Positions 7,057 to 16,235 are shown, numbered from the stretch's first letter. The stretch: 64,000 nucleotides of DNA from DASSBG01 sp035699085 (GCA_035699085.1 DASSBG010000045.1:186001-250000); one strand, 5' to 3'. Numbers and translations: made by a program. Notes: generated from the sequence alone by a model not told the origin.

Positions 7057-8238
7057 GTGAGCAAACTCAGCCGCACCGAGCTCAAGCACGCGTTCGCGCT
7101 GTCCGGCGTGGTCGGGCTGCGCATGTTCGGCCTGTTCGTGATCCTGCCGGTGTTTTCGCTCTACGCGGCGCGCTTGCCGGGGGCCACGCCGCTGCTGATC
7201 GGGGTCGCCATCGGTATCTACGGCTTTGGCCAGGCGCTGTTGCAGGTGCCGATGGGCTGGCTGTCGGACCGGATCGGCCGGCGGCCGACAATCACCCTGG
7301 GGCTGCTGGTGTTCATCGGCGGCAGCATCGTGGCTGCGCTGGCGCATGGCATGGCCGGGCTGGTCATCGGCCGCGCGCTGCAAGGGCTTGGCGCGGTGTC
7401 GGGGGCCAGCCAGGCGCTGGCGGCAGATTTGTCCAGCGACGGCAACCGCAACAAGGTCATGGCCATCATCGGGATCAGTGTCGGCCTGGCGTTCGTGCTG
7501 GCGATCGTGCTGAGTGCGCCGCTGGCGGCGGTGGCTGGCTTGTCGGGCCTGTTCTGGTTGACCGCGCTGCTGCTGGCGCTGGCCATCGTTGCGCTGTGGG
7601 CGGTGGTGCCGGAGCCGCTGCGGCGGCGGGGCGAGGCGCTGCGCTGGACGGCTGTCTGGCGCATGGTGCGGCGTCCGGAGCTGTTGGTTCTGAACGGCTC
7701 GGTGCTGTGCATGCACGCGCTGCTGACCGCCTGTTTCGTTGCCCTGCCGTTGCTGCTCAGCCACGAGGCCGGCATCCCGCCGCCGCACCAGTGGCTGCTC
7801 TATCTGCCCGCGATCGTGATCGCCGCGTTGGTGATGGGCGCGGTGCTGCGCAAGGTGCAGGGCCTGGCGCAGAGCATGGCGCTGGCGACGATCTGCGCGC
7901 TTGCCCTGGCGCTGTCGCTGGCGCTGTTCGCCGCCGGCAGCCGCTGGGCATGGCTGCTGTGGCTGGCGGCGACGCTGTTCTTCAGCGCCTTCAACCTGTT
8001 GGAGGCGACGCTGCCCAGCCTGACCTCCCGTCTGGCGCCGGAACCGATGCGTGGCGCGGCCATGGGCGCCTACGCCACCTGCCAATTCTTCGGCGCAGGC
8101 CTCGGCGGTGTGCTTGGTGGACTGGCGCTCAAGAACCTGGGCATCGACGGCCTGTTCCTGGCGGCAGCAGTGGCCGGGCTGCTGTGGACGGGCCTGCTGG
8201 CCTGGGGCCGGCGCCACGCCGTTGCCGTCGCTGCCTGA
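7057..8238 (+). CDS. Major facilitator superfamily exporter
   Basis: A 393-residue integral membrane protein with twelve predicted helices. The loop between helices 2 and 3 carries WLSDRIGRRPTITLG, the MFS signature, and GRALQGLGAVSGASQA in helix 4-5 resembles the proton-antiporter motif of drug exporters. I chose the GTG at 7057 (VSKLSRTELKHAFALSG); the upstream in-frame ATG at 6985 would add 24 residues overlapping the ispB promoter region. The substrate is unknown. It is transcribed away from ispB and toward ssb. The order ispB-MFS-ssb suggests no shared pathway. Confidence 0.8.
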   Translation: MSKLSRTELKHAFALSGVVGLRMFGLFVILPVFSLYAARLPGATPLLIGVAIGIYGFGQALLQVPMGWLSDRIGRRPTITLGLLVFIGGSIVAALAHGMAGLVIGRALQGLGAVSGASQALAADLSSDGNRNKVMAIIGISVGLAFVLAIVLSAPLAAVAGLSGLFWLTALLLALAIVALWAVVPEPLRRRGEALRWTAVWRMVRRPELLVLNGSVLCMHALLTACFVALPLLLSHEAGIPPPHQWLLYLPAIVIAALVMGAVLRKVQGLAQSMALATICALALALSLALFAAGSRWAWLLWLAATLFFSAFNLLEATLPSLTSRLAPEPMRGAAMGAYATCQFFGAGLGGVLGGLALKNLGIDGLFLAAAVAGLLWTGLLAWGRRHAVAVAA

Positions 8239-8320
8239 TCAACGCCGCATGCGGGGGTCATCTGACGGCCTTTCCCTACGCGCCAACGCTGCCTTCGCGT
8301 ACAGGCCAAAGCCGCTGCTG

Positions 8321-8329
8321 TGCTAGCAT
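8321..8329 (+). promoter_or_regulatory. Extended -10 element upstream of ssb
   Basis: TGCTAGCAT followed by TCCGG, 39 bases before the ssb start. The identical TGCTAGCAT with TTCCGG stands 58 bases before aspS at 56748. No clear -35 box was found at either, so these are read as extended -10 promoters with low certainty. Confidence 0.35.
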
Positions 8330-8368
8330 TCCGGCCTCCGAAATTCGCATCAGCAGAGGGTCCAAACC

Positions 8369-8830
8369 ATGGCACGCGGCGTCAACAAGGTCATCCTCAT
8401 CGGCAACCTCGGCGCCGATCCCGAAAGCCGCTCCACCACCAGCGGCGGCCAGATCGTCACCTTCAGCCTCGCCACCACCGACAGTTGGAACGACAAGCAG
8501 TCGGGCGAGAAGCGCGAGCGCACCGAATGGCACCGCATCAAGGCCTTCGGCCGCCTGGGCGAGATCTGCGCGCAGTACCTGAGCAAGGGGCAACAGGTTT
8601 ACATCGAAGGCCGCATCCAGACCGACAAGTTCACTGGCAAGGATGGGGTGGAGAAATATTTCACCGACATCATCGCCAACGACATGCAGATGCTCGGCGG
8701 CCGTGGCGAGGGCGGTGGCAGCCGTGGCAGCTCCGGCGGCGGTTATGATCGACCGCAGCAGCGCCCGGCCAACGCGCCGGCCGCGGCCATGCCGGCCGAC
8801 GACATGCCCGAGGACGATATTCCGTTCTAG
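8369..8830 (+). CDS. ssb: Single-stranded DNA-binding protein
   Basis: A 153-residue SSB that coats single-stranded DNA in replication, recombination and repair. The OB fold spans about residues 1-112: MARGVNKVILIGNLGADPE, then FSLATTDSWNDKQSGEKRERTEWHR, then VYIEGRIQTDKFTGKDG. A Gly/Ser/Pro-rich linker follows, and the C-terminus is DDMPEDDIPF, the acidic tail that recruits partner proteins. Start ATG follows AGAGGG. Immediately after its stop the composition changes and the accessory island begins, so ssb marks the left border of that insertion. Confidence 0.95.
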   Translation: MARGVNKVILIGNLGADPESRSTTSGGQIVTFSLATTDSWNDKQSGEKRERTEWHRIKAFGRLGEICAQYLSKGQQVYIEGRIQTDKFTGKDGVEKYFTDIIANDMQMLGGRGEGGGSRGSSGGGYDRPQQRPANAPAAAMPADDMPEDDIPF

Positions 8831-8833
8831 CAT

Positions 8834-9219
8834 TTGCCTGACGGTTCCATATCGTGGAAGGCTTTGATTGAACAGATCCAGATACGCTTGCAAAGCAAGT
8901 ACACGAGGCAGGCTCTTCACCGGCATGAGCGTATCCGCCTCGCGTTTGAGGTGACCAAGAAGCGACTCGCCGGTGCGGAGAAGAGGCAGCGAGACCCCAC
9001 CGAGCTGGTTCGTGTCCCGGCCGCGCGAATCGCGAGACTCGAAGCGGAGAATGACCGCTTGCAACATGAAAACGCGCCTTAGAGCAGTTCGTTCGTTGGG
9101 CTTACAACGCTTACACGCGAGGTTTGGATGAAGCGTTCTTGTTGAGCAGGCCTCTGCCGCCAGTGGATAGGCGTCCGACGAGACGTGCCGCGTCGGGAGA
9201 AAGCCATGAACGCCGTTGA
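8834..9219 (+). pseudogene. Frameshifted remnant of a small coiled protein gene
   Basis: The first frame (TTG at 8834 to TAG at 9082) reads a basic helical protein with KYTRQALHRHERIRLAFEVT and a heptad-like ARIARLEAENDRLQHEN. At about 9076 the sense passes to another frame, which continues ALEQFVRWAYNAYTRGLDEA and FLLSRPLPPVDRRPTRRAAS to a stop at 9217-9219. Together they look like one protein of about 127 residues broken by a one- or two-base indel. From memory, similar small proteins are encoded near recombinase genes on genomic islands, which would fit an island edge, but I cannot confirm that. No ATG start is visible. Confidence 0.5.
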
Positions 9220-11935
9220 AATCGAAAAGGCCATCACCGACCTCGCGGAGCAGCCCTTTGACCCCGTAGAGTTCCCCTATGCCTTCCTCGAAGCCTTTGG
9301 CAACAAGGCGACGACCATCAAGCGCTTGCGCTCCGGGGCCTCGAACAAGTCCGACCTCGGCGGTGTTCTCCAGACCAGCAACATCCACATCCTGACCTGC
9401 GACGCAGGACGGGTGACGCAGACGCTGGCCGCTCTCAAGGCCAGCCCGGCGACGGCCAAGGCCAAGGCGAAGTTCATCCTCGCCACGGACGGCGTGGACT
9501 TCGAGGCCGAAGCCCTGACCAGCGGCGAGACCGTCGCCTGCGCCTTCAAGGACTTCCCGGACCACTTCGGCTTTTTCCTGCCGCTGGCGGGCATCAGCAC
9601 CGTCCGCCAGATCAGTGAAAACGCTTTCGACATCCGGGCCACCAGCCGCCTGAACCGCCTGTACGTCGAACTGCTAAAAGACAATCCCGAATGGGGTAAG
9701 GCCGAGCGCCGCCACGACATGAACCACTTCATGGCGCGGCTCATCTTCTGCTTCTTCGCCGAGGATACCGACATCTTCGTCGGCAAGGCCCGCTTCATCG
9801 AAACCGTGGCAACGATGAGCGCCAAGGACTCGACGAATACGCACGAGGTCATCGCTACTTTGTTCCGTGCCATGAACACCAAGCGCGAGGATCGGGTAGC
9901 CGCCAACATCCCACGATGGGCGGAGGATTTCCCCTATGTAAACGGCCAGTTGTTCGCTGACAGCGACGCAGTGCCTCGGTTCAGCAAGATCGCCCGGTCC
10001 TACCTGCTCCACGTTGGCGGCCTCGATTGGACCAAGATCAACCCCGATATCTTCGGCTCGATGATTCAGGCCGTCGCCGACGACGAGGAGCGCGGCGAGC
10101 TGGGCATGCACTACACCAGCGTTCCCAACATCCTTAAGGTGCTGAACCCGCTGTTCCTCGACGACCTGCGTGCGCGACTGGCAGAGGCGGGCGACAACCA
10201 CCGCACCCTGCTGAACCTGCGCAAACGCATGGCGAAGATCAGGGTCTTTGACCCCGCCTGCGGTTCCGGCAACTTCCTTGTTATCGCCTATAAGGAAATG
10301 CGCGCCATCGAGGCCGAGATTAATCGTCGGCGCGGCGAGCCTGACCGTGTATCAGAAATCCCGCTCACGAACTTTCGAGGGATCGAGCTGCGCGACTTCC
10401 CGGCTGAGATCGCACGCCTCGCGCTGGTCATCGCCGAGTACCAGTGCGATGTGTTGTACCGAGGCCAGAAGCTAGCGCTCTTGGAGTTCCTGCCACTGCA
10501 CAATGAGAACTGGATCACCTGTGGCAATGCGCTTCACCTTGATTGGCTGAGCATCTGTCCACCAACAGGGACCGAAGTAAAGCTTATTAGCGACGATCTA
10601 TTCCAGACGCCGATGGATCAGGCGCAGATCGATTTTGAGAATGAGGGCGGGGAGACGTATATCTGTGGGAACCCACCATATAGAGGCAGCAAGTGGCAAG
10701 ATCAAGAGCAGAAGGCGGATCTCGCGCGTGCTTGGTCCGAGCACCCGCAACTCGCCAAGACTACCGACTTCGTATCGGGCTGGATCGCTGCATATCTCAA
10801 GTATGCCCGCTTGGTGCCAGATGCGATGGCGGCCTTCGTTACCACTAATAGCATCTGTCAAGGTCAGCAGGCATCCGAGATTTGGCCCGTGGTGACTCAA
10901 CAAGGGAGAGAGCTTCGATTCGCACACGCTCCATTTACGTGGAAGAATCTCGCGGTCCATAACGCCGGCGTCACTGTGATCATTATTGGTCTAGGTCCAA
11001 AATCGTCTTCGTCGAAGCGTGTGTTCGGAGACGATGGCCTCGTACGCGAGTGTGAAGTCATCGGGCCGTATCTCGTGCCCAATATGCCCGATACCGTCAC
11101 GAAGGCCAACAGACCGTTAGGCCCTCAATCCACTATGCTGTTTGGAAACATGCCTCGAGACGGAGGGCACTTGTTCCTCACACAGCAAGAAGCGAGCGAG
11201 CTTCGGCTGGACCCCACCACCAACTCTTACGTGCGCAGATTCCTTGGCTCCGACGAACTGATCAACGGCAAGCTTCGTTTTTGTCTCTGGATCGAAGAGG
11301 GAGAGGCCGAGGCGGCTAAGAGAAATTCATTCATCGCCGACCGGCTCGCACTCGTTGCTGATAACAGGCGCCGATCTCCGGCCGAATCTACGCGCGCGTT
11401 CGCGGACTCACCTCACCGCTTTGTCCAGATTGCGGGCACGGCGAAGAGATCGGCGATCGTCGTGCCAAGGGTATCCTCTGAGAACCGCGAGTATCTGCCG
11501 GTCGATCTCGTGACCGCCGACTGCATCATTGGGGACCGAAATTTCGCTCTTTACGATGCGCCCCTTTGGAACATGGCGCTAATAGCCTCTCGTCTGCACT
11601 GGGTCTGGATAGGCACGGTTTGCGTCCGCATGCGCACTGACTTCTCTTACTCAAACACGTTGGGGTGGAACACTTTCCCGACCCCGCTCTTTACCGAAAA
11701 GAACCAGAGTGATCTCAATCGATCATCGGAAAACATTCTTATTGCGCGTGAAAGGCATTTTCCCTGCACTATCGCCGAGCTTTACGACGCGAAGGCCATG
11801 CCGGAAGACCTGCGCGAGGCGCATCGCCAAAATGATGAGTTGGTCGAAAGAATCTACTTCGGTCGCCGGATGAAGAATGACACGGATAGACTGGAAAGTT
11901 TGTTCACACTGTACCGTAAGGCGGTGGTGAGATGA
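9206..11935 (+). CDS. MmeI/YeeA-like adenine-specific DNA methyltransferase
   Basis: A 909-residue class I SAM-dependent DNA methyltransferase. The SAM motif VFDPACGSGNFLVIAYKEMR is at about 347-366 and the catalytic NPPY at 489-492, followed by TTNSICQGQQASEIWPVVTQ, a pattern typical of MmeI-type enzymes. Upstream are FFAEDTDIF and GELGMHYTSVPNILK, the helical spacer of that family. The N-terminal 110 residues do not show the D...ExK nuclease motif of MmeI, so cutting is probably left to partner genes. The ATG at 9206 follows GGGAGAAAG. The gene is G+C-rich up to about 10450 and clearly AT-richer after it, where the target-recognition half lies. It overlaps the PLD gene by ATGA. It probably marks self DNA for the operon. 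Confidence 0.85.
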   Translation: MNAVEIEKAITDLAEQPFDPVEFPYAFLEAFGNKATTIKRLRSGASNKSDLGGVLQTSNIHILTCDAGRVTQTLAALKASPATAKAKAKFILATDGVDFEAEALTSGETVACAFKDFPDHFGFFLPLAGISTVRQISENAFDIRATSRLNRLYVELLKDNPEWGKAERRHDMNHFMARLIFCFFAEDTDIFVGKARFIETVATMSAKDSTNTHEVIATLFRAMNTKREDRVAANIPRWAEDFPYVNGQLFADSDAVPRFSKIARSYLLHVGGLDWTKINPDIFGSMIQAVADDEERGELGMHYTSVPNILKVLNPLFLDDLRARLAEAGDNHRTLLNLRKRMAKIRVFDPACGSGNFLVIAYKEMRAIEAEINRRRGEPDRVSEIPLTNFRGIELRDFPAEIARLALVIAEYQCDVLYRGQKLALLEFLPLHNENWITCGNALHLDWLSICPPTGTEVKLISDDLFQTPMDQAQIDFENEGGETYICGNPPYRGSKWQDQEQKADLARAWSEHPQLAKTTDFVSGWIAAYLKYARLVPDAMAAFVTTNSICQGQQASEIWPVVTQQGRELRFAHAPFTWKNLAVHNAGVTVIIIGLGPKSSSSKRVFGDDGLVRECEVIGPYLVPNMPDTVTKANRPLGPQSTMLFGNMPRDGGHLFLTQQEASELRLDPTTNSYVRRFLGSDELINGKLRFCLWIEEGEAEAAKRNSFIADRLALVADNRRRSPAESTRAFADSPHRFVQIAGTAKRSAIVVPRVSSENREYLPVDLVTADCIIGDRNFALYDAPLWNMALIASRLHWVWIGTVCVRMRTDFSYSNTLGWNTFPTPLFTEKNQSDLNRSSENILIARERHFPCTIAELYDAKAMPEDLREAHRQNDELVERIYFGRRMKNDTDRLESLFTLYRKAVVR

Positions 11936-12945
11936 GTTGCTTTGCACACAATCATCCTTCTGGCACGACAACGCTGTCAGAGATCGCTCGGGTAAGACTT
12001 GCAATTTCTGCAGATGAATTCTTCGGATGCTTTGCTTATGCAACTCAGTCGGGCTTTCGAGTGTTCGAGTTGAGTGTCGGAAAGAATTTCTGGTCGGAGA
12101 CTAGGTCGCGATGGCTGTTTGGTATCGACTATGGCAGGACGGACCCGCGCGCACTACGTGAAATTGCAGGTCGTACCAATACGGAAGTCAGAATTTTTGA
12201 CGGCCGCTTCATCGTTGATCGAGCTGGCCTTGATCCTCGTCGCGACTTCCACCCAAAGATCGCGATGATGAAGAACACGACCACCAAAATGCAGGGGGTT
12301 GTGCTGGGTTCCGGCAATTTCTCGAACAATGGTCTTCGACGCAGTGTAGAAGCTGGCGCGACAATCATTTCTACGAAAAAGGCTCATCTTGATGAGCGCA
12401 TCAAGCCTGTGCGTTCTGTGTTCGAAGAACTGTGGAGGCAGGCTTGCCCGCTGGAAGATATTGTAAAGAGCTATGAAGATCGTTTGGCGGCTCTGGTTGG
12501 TTCACGCGATACGACGAGATCTGCCAAGGTCGCAGGCTCGGTTAGAGGTTTTTGGATCGAAGCAGGCTACGTTACAAAGAATCGTGGGCAAGATAAGCCA
12601 GGAAATCAGATTTTTGCTCCTAATGGATTTCGAAGCTTTTTCGGACTAAAGAAGGGCAAGAACACATCAACCCACATCGGCGAGATCACCTTCAAGACTG
12701 AGGTGGGCCCTATGGTCACGAAGAATTATCGCGAGAATGATAACGGCATGGAAAAGTTGACACTCCCAATGCCCGAAGATCATGGTTTCGGTGTTTATGA
12801 TGGAAAAGTTTTGGTCTTCGAGCCGGAAGGTAGCAATTTTTTGTTAACTGCAGTTGAGCTTGAGGATTTTGATATGGTCTATGGACATCGGCTGGCGAAT
12901 GTTCAAAAAATGGCTGGTGGAAGGCGTTTCGGGGGGTTGATTTAG
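11932..12945 (+). CDS. PLD-type (HKD) nuclease of the defence operon
   Basis: A 337-residue protein with one phospholipase-D-type active-site motif: HPK at residues 107-109, then GSGNFSNNGL from 126 and a glutamate near 139. Nucleases with a single HKD motif, such as BfiI and Nuc, act as dimers, so this is a plausible DNA-cutting partner of the methyltransferase. The N-terminus begins MSCFAHNHPSGTTTLSEIAR; HNHPSG also occurs in the JAB domain of RadC, but the surrounding residues do not follow that family. It is the most AT-rich gene of the island. Start ATG overlaps the methyltransferase stop; two bases separate its stop from the helicase start. Confidence 0.75.
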   Translation: MSCFAHNHPSGTTTLSEIARVRLAISADEFFGCFAYATQSGFRVFELSVGKNFWSETRSRWLFGIDYGRTDPRALREIAGRTNTEVRIFDGRFIVDRAGLDPRRDFHPKIAMMKNTTTKMQGVVLGSGNFSNNGLRRSVEAGATIISTKKAHLDERIKPVRSVFEELWRQACPLEDIVKSYEDRLAALVGSRDTTRSAKVAGSVRGFWIEAGYVTKNRGQDKPGNQIFAPNGFRSFFGLKKGKNTSTHIGEITFKTEVGPMVTKNYRENDNGMEKLTLPMPEDHGFGVYDGKVLVFEPEGSNFLLTAVELEDFDMVYGHRLANVQKMAGGRRFGGLI

Positions 12946-12947
12946 CT

Positions 12948-14996
12948 ATGAAGGCTGTTCCGTCAGTCTCCGTTTCCTACGCCCAGAATGGCTGCTCCAC
13001 CAAGGCCAACGCCCTTGGTATGCGTCCAATGCAGGAGCGCGCCTATGAGAAGCGCGGAGAGCAATACTTCCTCATCAAGTCGCCGCCCGCCTCGGGCAAA
13101 AGCCGCGCGCTGATGTTCGTGGCGCTCGACAAGCTCAAGAACCAAGGCTTGAAGCAGGCCATCATTGTCGTGCCGGAGAAGTCCATTGGTGCGAGCTTCA
13201 ACGACGAGCCGCTGTCGAAGTACGGCTTCTGGTCCGACTGGCACGTCGAACCTAAGTGGAACCTGTGCAATGCGCCGGGCAACGACAACGGCGGCAAGGT
13301 CAAGTCGCTGGGCGCATTCCTCGAAGGCGACGACAAGGTGCTGGTCTGCACGCACGCCACTTTTCGTTTCGCTGTCGATGCCTACGGCGTGGAGGCGTTC
13401 GACAACCGTCTGATCGCCGTCGATGAGTTTCATCACGTTTCGGCCAACCCCGACAACAGGTTGGGCACGCACCTGGGTCAATTTATCGCGCGGGGAAAAA
13501 CGCACATTGTCGCCATGACCGGCTCCTACTTCCGAGGCGATGCCGAGGCTGTACTTGCGCCGTCGGACGAATCGAAGTTCGATACCGTCACCTACACCTA
13601 CTACGAGCAGCTCAACGGCTACGAGTACCTCAAGCAGCTCGACATCGGCTACTTCTTCTACAGCGGGCCTTACGTCGATGACATCCTCAACGTCCTCAAC
13701 CCGGCCGAGAAGACCATCATCCACATACCCAACGTCAATTCGCGCGAGAGCACGAAGGACAAGATCCGCGAGGTGGAGCACATCATCGAGGCGTTGGGGG
13801 AGTGGCAGGGCATCGACACAGCCACTGGCTTCCAGCTCGTCAAGCGCCCGGATGGCCAAGTGCTGCGCATTGCCGATCTTGTCGATGATGATGCCGCCAA
13901 GCGCGACCGCGTATCCGCTGCGCTCAAAGACCCGGTGCAGAAGAACAACCGCGACTACGTGGACATCATCATCGCCTTGGGCATGGCCAAGGAGGGTTTC
14001 GACTGGATTTGGTGCGAACACGCGCTGACCGTGGGCTACCGCGCCAGCCTGACCGAGATCGTGCAGATCATCGGCCGCGCCACTCGCGACGCGCCGGGCA
14101 AGACCCGCGCGAGGTTCACCAACCTGATCGCCGAGCCGGATGCGGCCGAAGAAGCCGTCACCGAGGCCGTCAACGACACGTTGAAGGCCATCGCCGCCAG
14201 CTTGCTCATGGAGCAGGTCTTGGCTCCGCGCTTCGAGTTCAAGCCCAAGAATCCCGACGGCGTCCCGACGCCGGGATTTGACTATGGCGAGGGTGGCTAT
14301 GATCCGGGCCGCTGCAATATCGGCGTCAATGAGCAGACAGGGGCGTACCAGATCGAGATCAAGGGCCTCGCCGAGCCCAAGAGCAAAGAGGCAGCGCGCA
14401 TTTGCCAGGAAGACTTGAACGAAGTGATCGCGGCTTTCGTGCAGGATAAGCCCACCATCGAACGCGGCTTGTTCGATGAGGAGCTAGTGCCCGAGGAGCT
14501 GACCCAGGTTCGCATGGGCAAGATCATCAAGGACAAGTATCCCGAGCTTGACGCCGAGGATCAGGAGGCCGTGCGTCAGCACGCCGTCGCCGCGCTGAAC
14601 CTCACACAACAGGCCAAGCAGCTTGTCACCGAAGGCCAAGGGGAGGGCGACGCATCGCCCAACACCGCTCTGATCGACGGTGTGCGCCGCTTTGCGATGG
14701 ACGTGCGCGAGCTGGACATCGACCTGATCGACCGCATCAACCCGTTCGGCGAAGCCTACGCCATCCTCGCCAAGACCATGAGCGAGGACAGCTTGAAGCA
14801 GGTCGCGGCGGCCATCTCGGCCAAGCACACGAGTCTGACGCCGGACGAGGCTAAGGAAATGGCCGTTCGCGCCGTCCAGTTCAAGAAGGAGCGCGGCCGC
14901 ATTCCTGCGCTCGATTCCCAAGATGCCTGGGAGCGACGCATGGCCGAAGGCGCGGCCGCCTTCATGCGTTTCAAGGCGGAGGGACGCTATGAGTAA
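12948..14996 (+). CDS. Superfamily 2 DEAD/DEAH-like helicase (YeeB-like)
   Basis: A 682-residue ATP-dependent helicase or translocase. Walker A is SPPASGKS at 45-52, the DEAH-type box reads DEFHH at 159-163, motif III is AMTGSYF near 191, and motif VI is QIIGRATR at 373-380. The C-terminal 250 residues are acidic and helical and not recognised. In Bacillus subtilis the yeeA-yeeB-yeeC cluster pairs an MmeI-like methyltransferase with a helicase and a GIY-YIG-type protein, and this gene stands in the yeeB position. It probably moves along or unwinds invading DNA for the nucleases. The next gene starts inside its last codons (8-base overlap). Confidence 0.85.
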   Translation: MKAVPSVSVSYAQNGCSTKANALGMRPMQERAYEKRGEQYFLIKSPPASGKSRALMFVALDKLKNQGLKQAIIVVPEKSIGASFNDEPLSKYGFWSDWHVEPKWNLCNAPGNDNGGKVKSLGAFLEGDDKVLVCTHATFRFAVDAYGVEAFDNRLIAVDEFHHVSANPDNRLGTHLGQFIARGKTHIVAMTGSYFRGDAEAVLAPSDESKFDTVTYTYYEQLNGYEYLKQLDIGYFFYSGPYVDDILNVLNPAEKTIIHIPNVNSRESTKDKIREVEHIIEALGEWQGIDTATGFQLVKRPDGQVLRIADLVDDDAAKRDRVSAALKDPVQKNNRDYVDIIIALGMAKEGFDWIWCEHALTVGYRASLTEIVQIIGRATRDAPGKTRARFTNLIAEPDAAEEAVTEAVNDTLKAIAASLLMEQVLAPRFEFKPKNPDGVPTPGFDYGEGGYDPGRCNIGVNEQTGAYQIEIKGLAEPKSKEAARICQEDLNEVIAAFVQDKPTIERGLFDEELVPEELTQVRMGKIIKDKYPELDAEDQEAVRQHAVAALNLTQQAKQLVTEGQGEGDASPNTALIDGVRRFAMDVRELDIDLIDRINPFGEAYAILAKTMSEDSLKQVAAAISAKHTSLTPDEAKEMAVRAVQFKKERGRIPALDSQDAWERRMAEGAAAFMRFKAEGRYE

Positions 14997-16173
14997 CTCC
15001 GATCTTGACGAACTCGCTGCGGAGCTTGCCGAGTTCGCACCGCCTGAGAAGAAGAATGGACGCCCAGCCAGCGAGAAGCGTGTCATCGCTGGCTTCGCGG
15101 AAATCCAGCGCTTCACCGAGCAGCACGGGCGCGCTCCGCAACATGGCGAAGACCGCGACATATTCGAGCGCCTATATGCCGTGCGGCTCGACCGTCTATG
15201 CGCGCTCCCGGACTGCCGTGCCTTGCTTGACCTGCTAGACCATCAGGGCTTGCTTGCTGGGGCACCGACCGTGGCTGCTTCGGCGGACGAAACCATCGAC
15301 ATCGACGGCCTGGCTGCCGAGCTGGCGGATGTTGCCGGCGCGGACGACATCACGGTCCTGCGTCATGTCCGCACCAGCGCCGAAAAGCGCGCCGCCGACG
15401 AGATCGCGGATCGCAAGCCCTGCGAGGATTTCGAGACCTTCCGGCCCTTGTTCGAGCGCGTGCAAGCGGAAGTCAAAACCGGCATGCGCCAGTCCCTACC
15501 CATCGAAGCGGGCCGCCGCGCGATTGAAGCCGGGGACTTTTTCGTTCTTGATGGCCTTACGCTCTACGTCGCAGAGGTGGGCGAGCCACTGAAAACGACC
15601 GCCGGCGAGGTGGATCGTCGCCTGCGTCTTATCTTCTCCAACGGCACCGAGAGCAATTTGCTGCTGCGCTCGCTCCAGCGCGCGTTCTACAACGACTCCG
15701 CCGCACGGCGGCTGGCCTCGCCCGAGAGCGGGCAACTTTCCTTCGGCGGCGAGCTTGAAGCCGATGATGTTGAAAGCGGCACGATCTACGTCCTGCGCTC
15801 GTTGTCCGATCATCCCTACGTTGCGGAGCACCGCGACATCATCCACAAGGTAGGTGTGACCGGCGGCAGAGTGGAAGCGCGCATCGCCAACGCCGAACAC
15901 GACTCCACCTACCTGCTGGCGAAGGTCGAAGTGGTGGCGACCTACAAGCTCGCAGGCATCAACCGCACCCGTATGGAGAGCCTGTTCCACAGGCTGTTCG
16001 CACCCGCGCGATTGAACATCACCATTAACGACCGCTTCGGCCATCCCGTGCAGCCCGAGGAGTGGTTTCTCGTTCCGCTGTTCGTCATCGACGAGGCCGT
16101 GGCACGCATCAAGGATGGCAGCATCACCGGCTACATGTACGACCCTAAGACCGCCAAGCTGGTGAAAGCATAG
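14989..16173 (+). CDS. GIY-YIG nuclease-fold protein, T5orf172 type (YeeC-like)
   Basis: A 394-residue protein whose C-terminal third is a GIY-YIG-like domain: GTIYVLRSL at about 264-272, KVGVTGGRVEARIANA from 287, and ESLFHRLF from 330 supplying the catalytic glutamate position. The N-terminal part is acidic and helical (DLDELAAELAEF twice in variant form near residues 5 and 110) and may bind partners. It could be a second nuclease of the operon. The ATG at 14989 overlaps the helicase end, which implies coupled translation. Family recognition is good; catalytic activity is inferred only. Confidence 0.75.
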   Translation: MSNSDLDELAAELAEFAPPEKKNGRPASEKRVIAGFAEIQRFTEQHGRAPQHGEDRDIFERLYAVRLDRLCALPDCRALLDLLDHQGLLAGAPTVAASADETIDIDGLAAELADVAGADDITVLRHVRTSAEKRAADEIADRKPCEDFETFRPLFERVQAEVKTGMRQSLPIEAGRRAIEAGDFFVLDGLTLYVAEVGEPLKTTAGEVDRRLRLIFSNGTESNLLLRSLQRAFYNDSAARRLASPESGQLSFGGELEADDVESGTIYVLRSLSDHPYVAEHRDIIHKVGVTGGRVEARIANAEHDSTYLLAKVEVVATYKLAGINRTRMESLFHRLFAPARLNITINDRFGHPVQPEEWFLVPLFVIDEAVARIKDGSITGYMYDPKTAKLVKA

Positions 16174-16235
16174 GACAGGCCAAATGCATGAATAGCCCTG
16201 GCCGCTGGCTAGGATCGACGCCAGGAGAAAGCAGC

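Noticed and set aside
11944..11970. True RadC/JAB domain in the PLD gene
   Set aside because: Only HNHPSG matches. The rest of the JAB metal site and fold are missing, so it is reported as a curiosity, not a domain call.
9206..14996. DISARM or BREX assignment for the defence operon
   Set aside because: DISARM shares a methyltransferase, helicase and PLD gene but requires a DUF1998 (DrmB) gene, which is absent. BREX hallmarks PglZ and BrxC are also absent.
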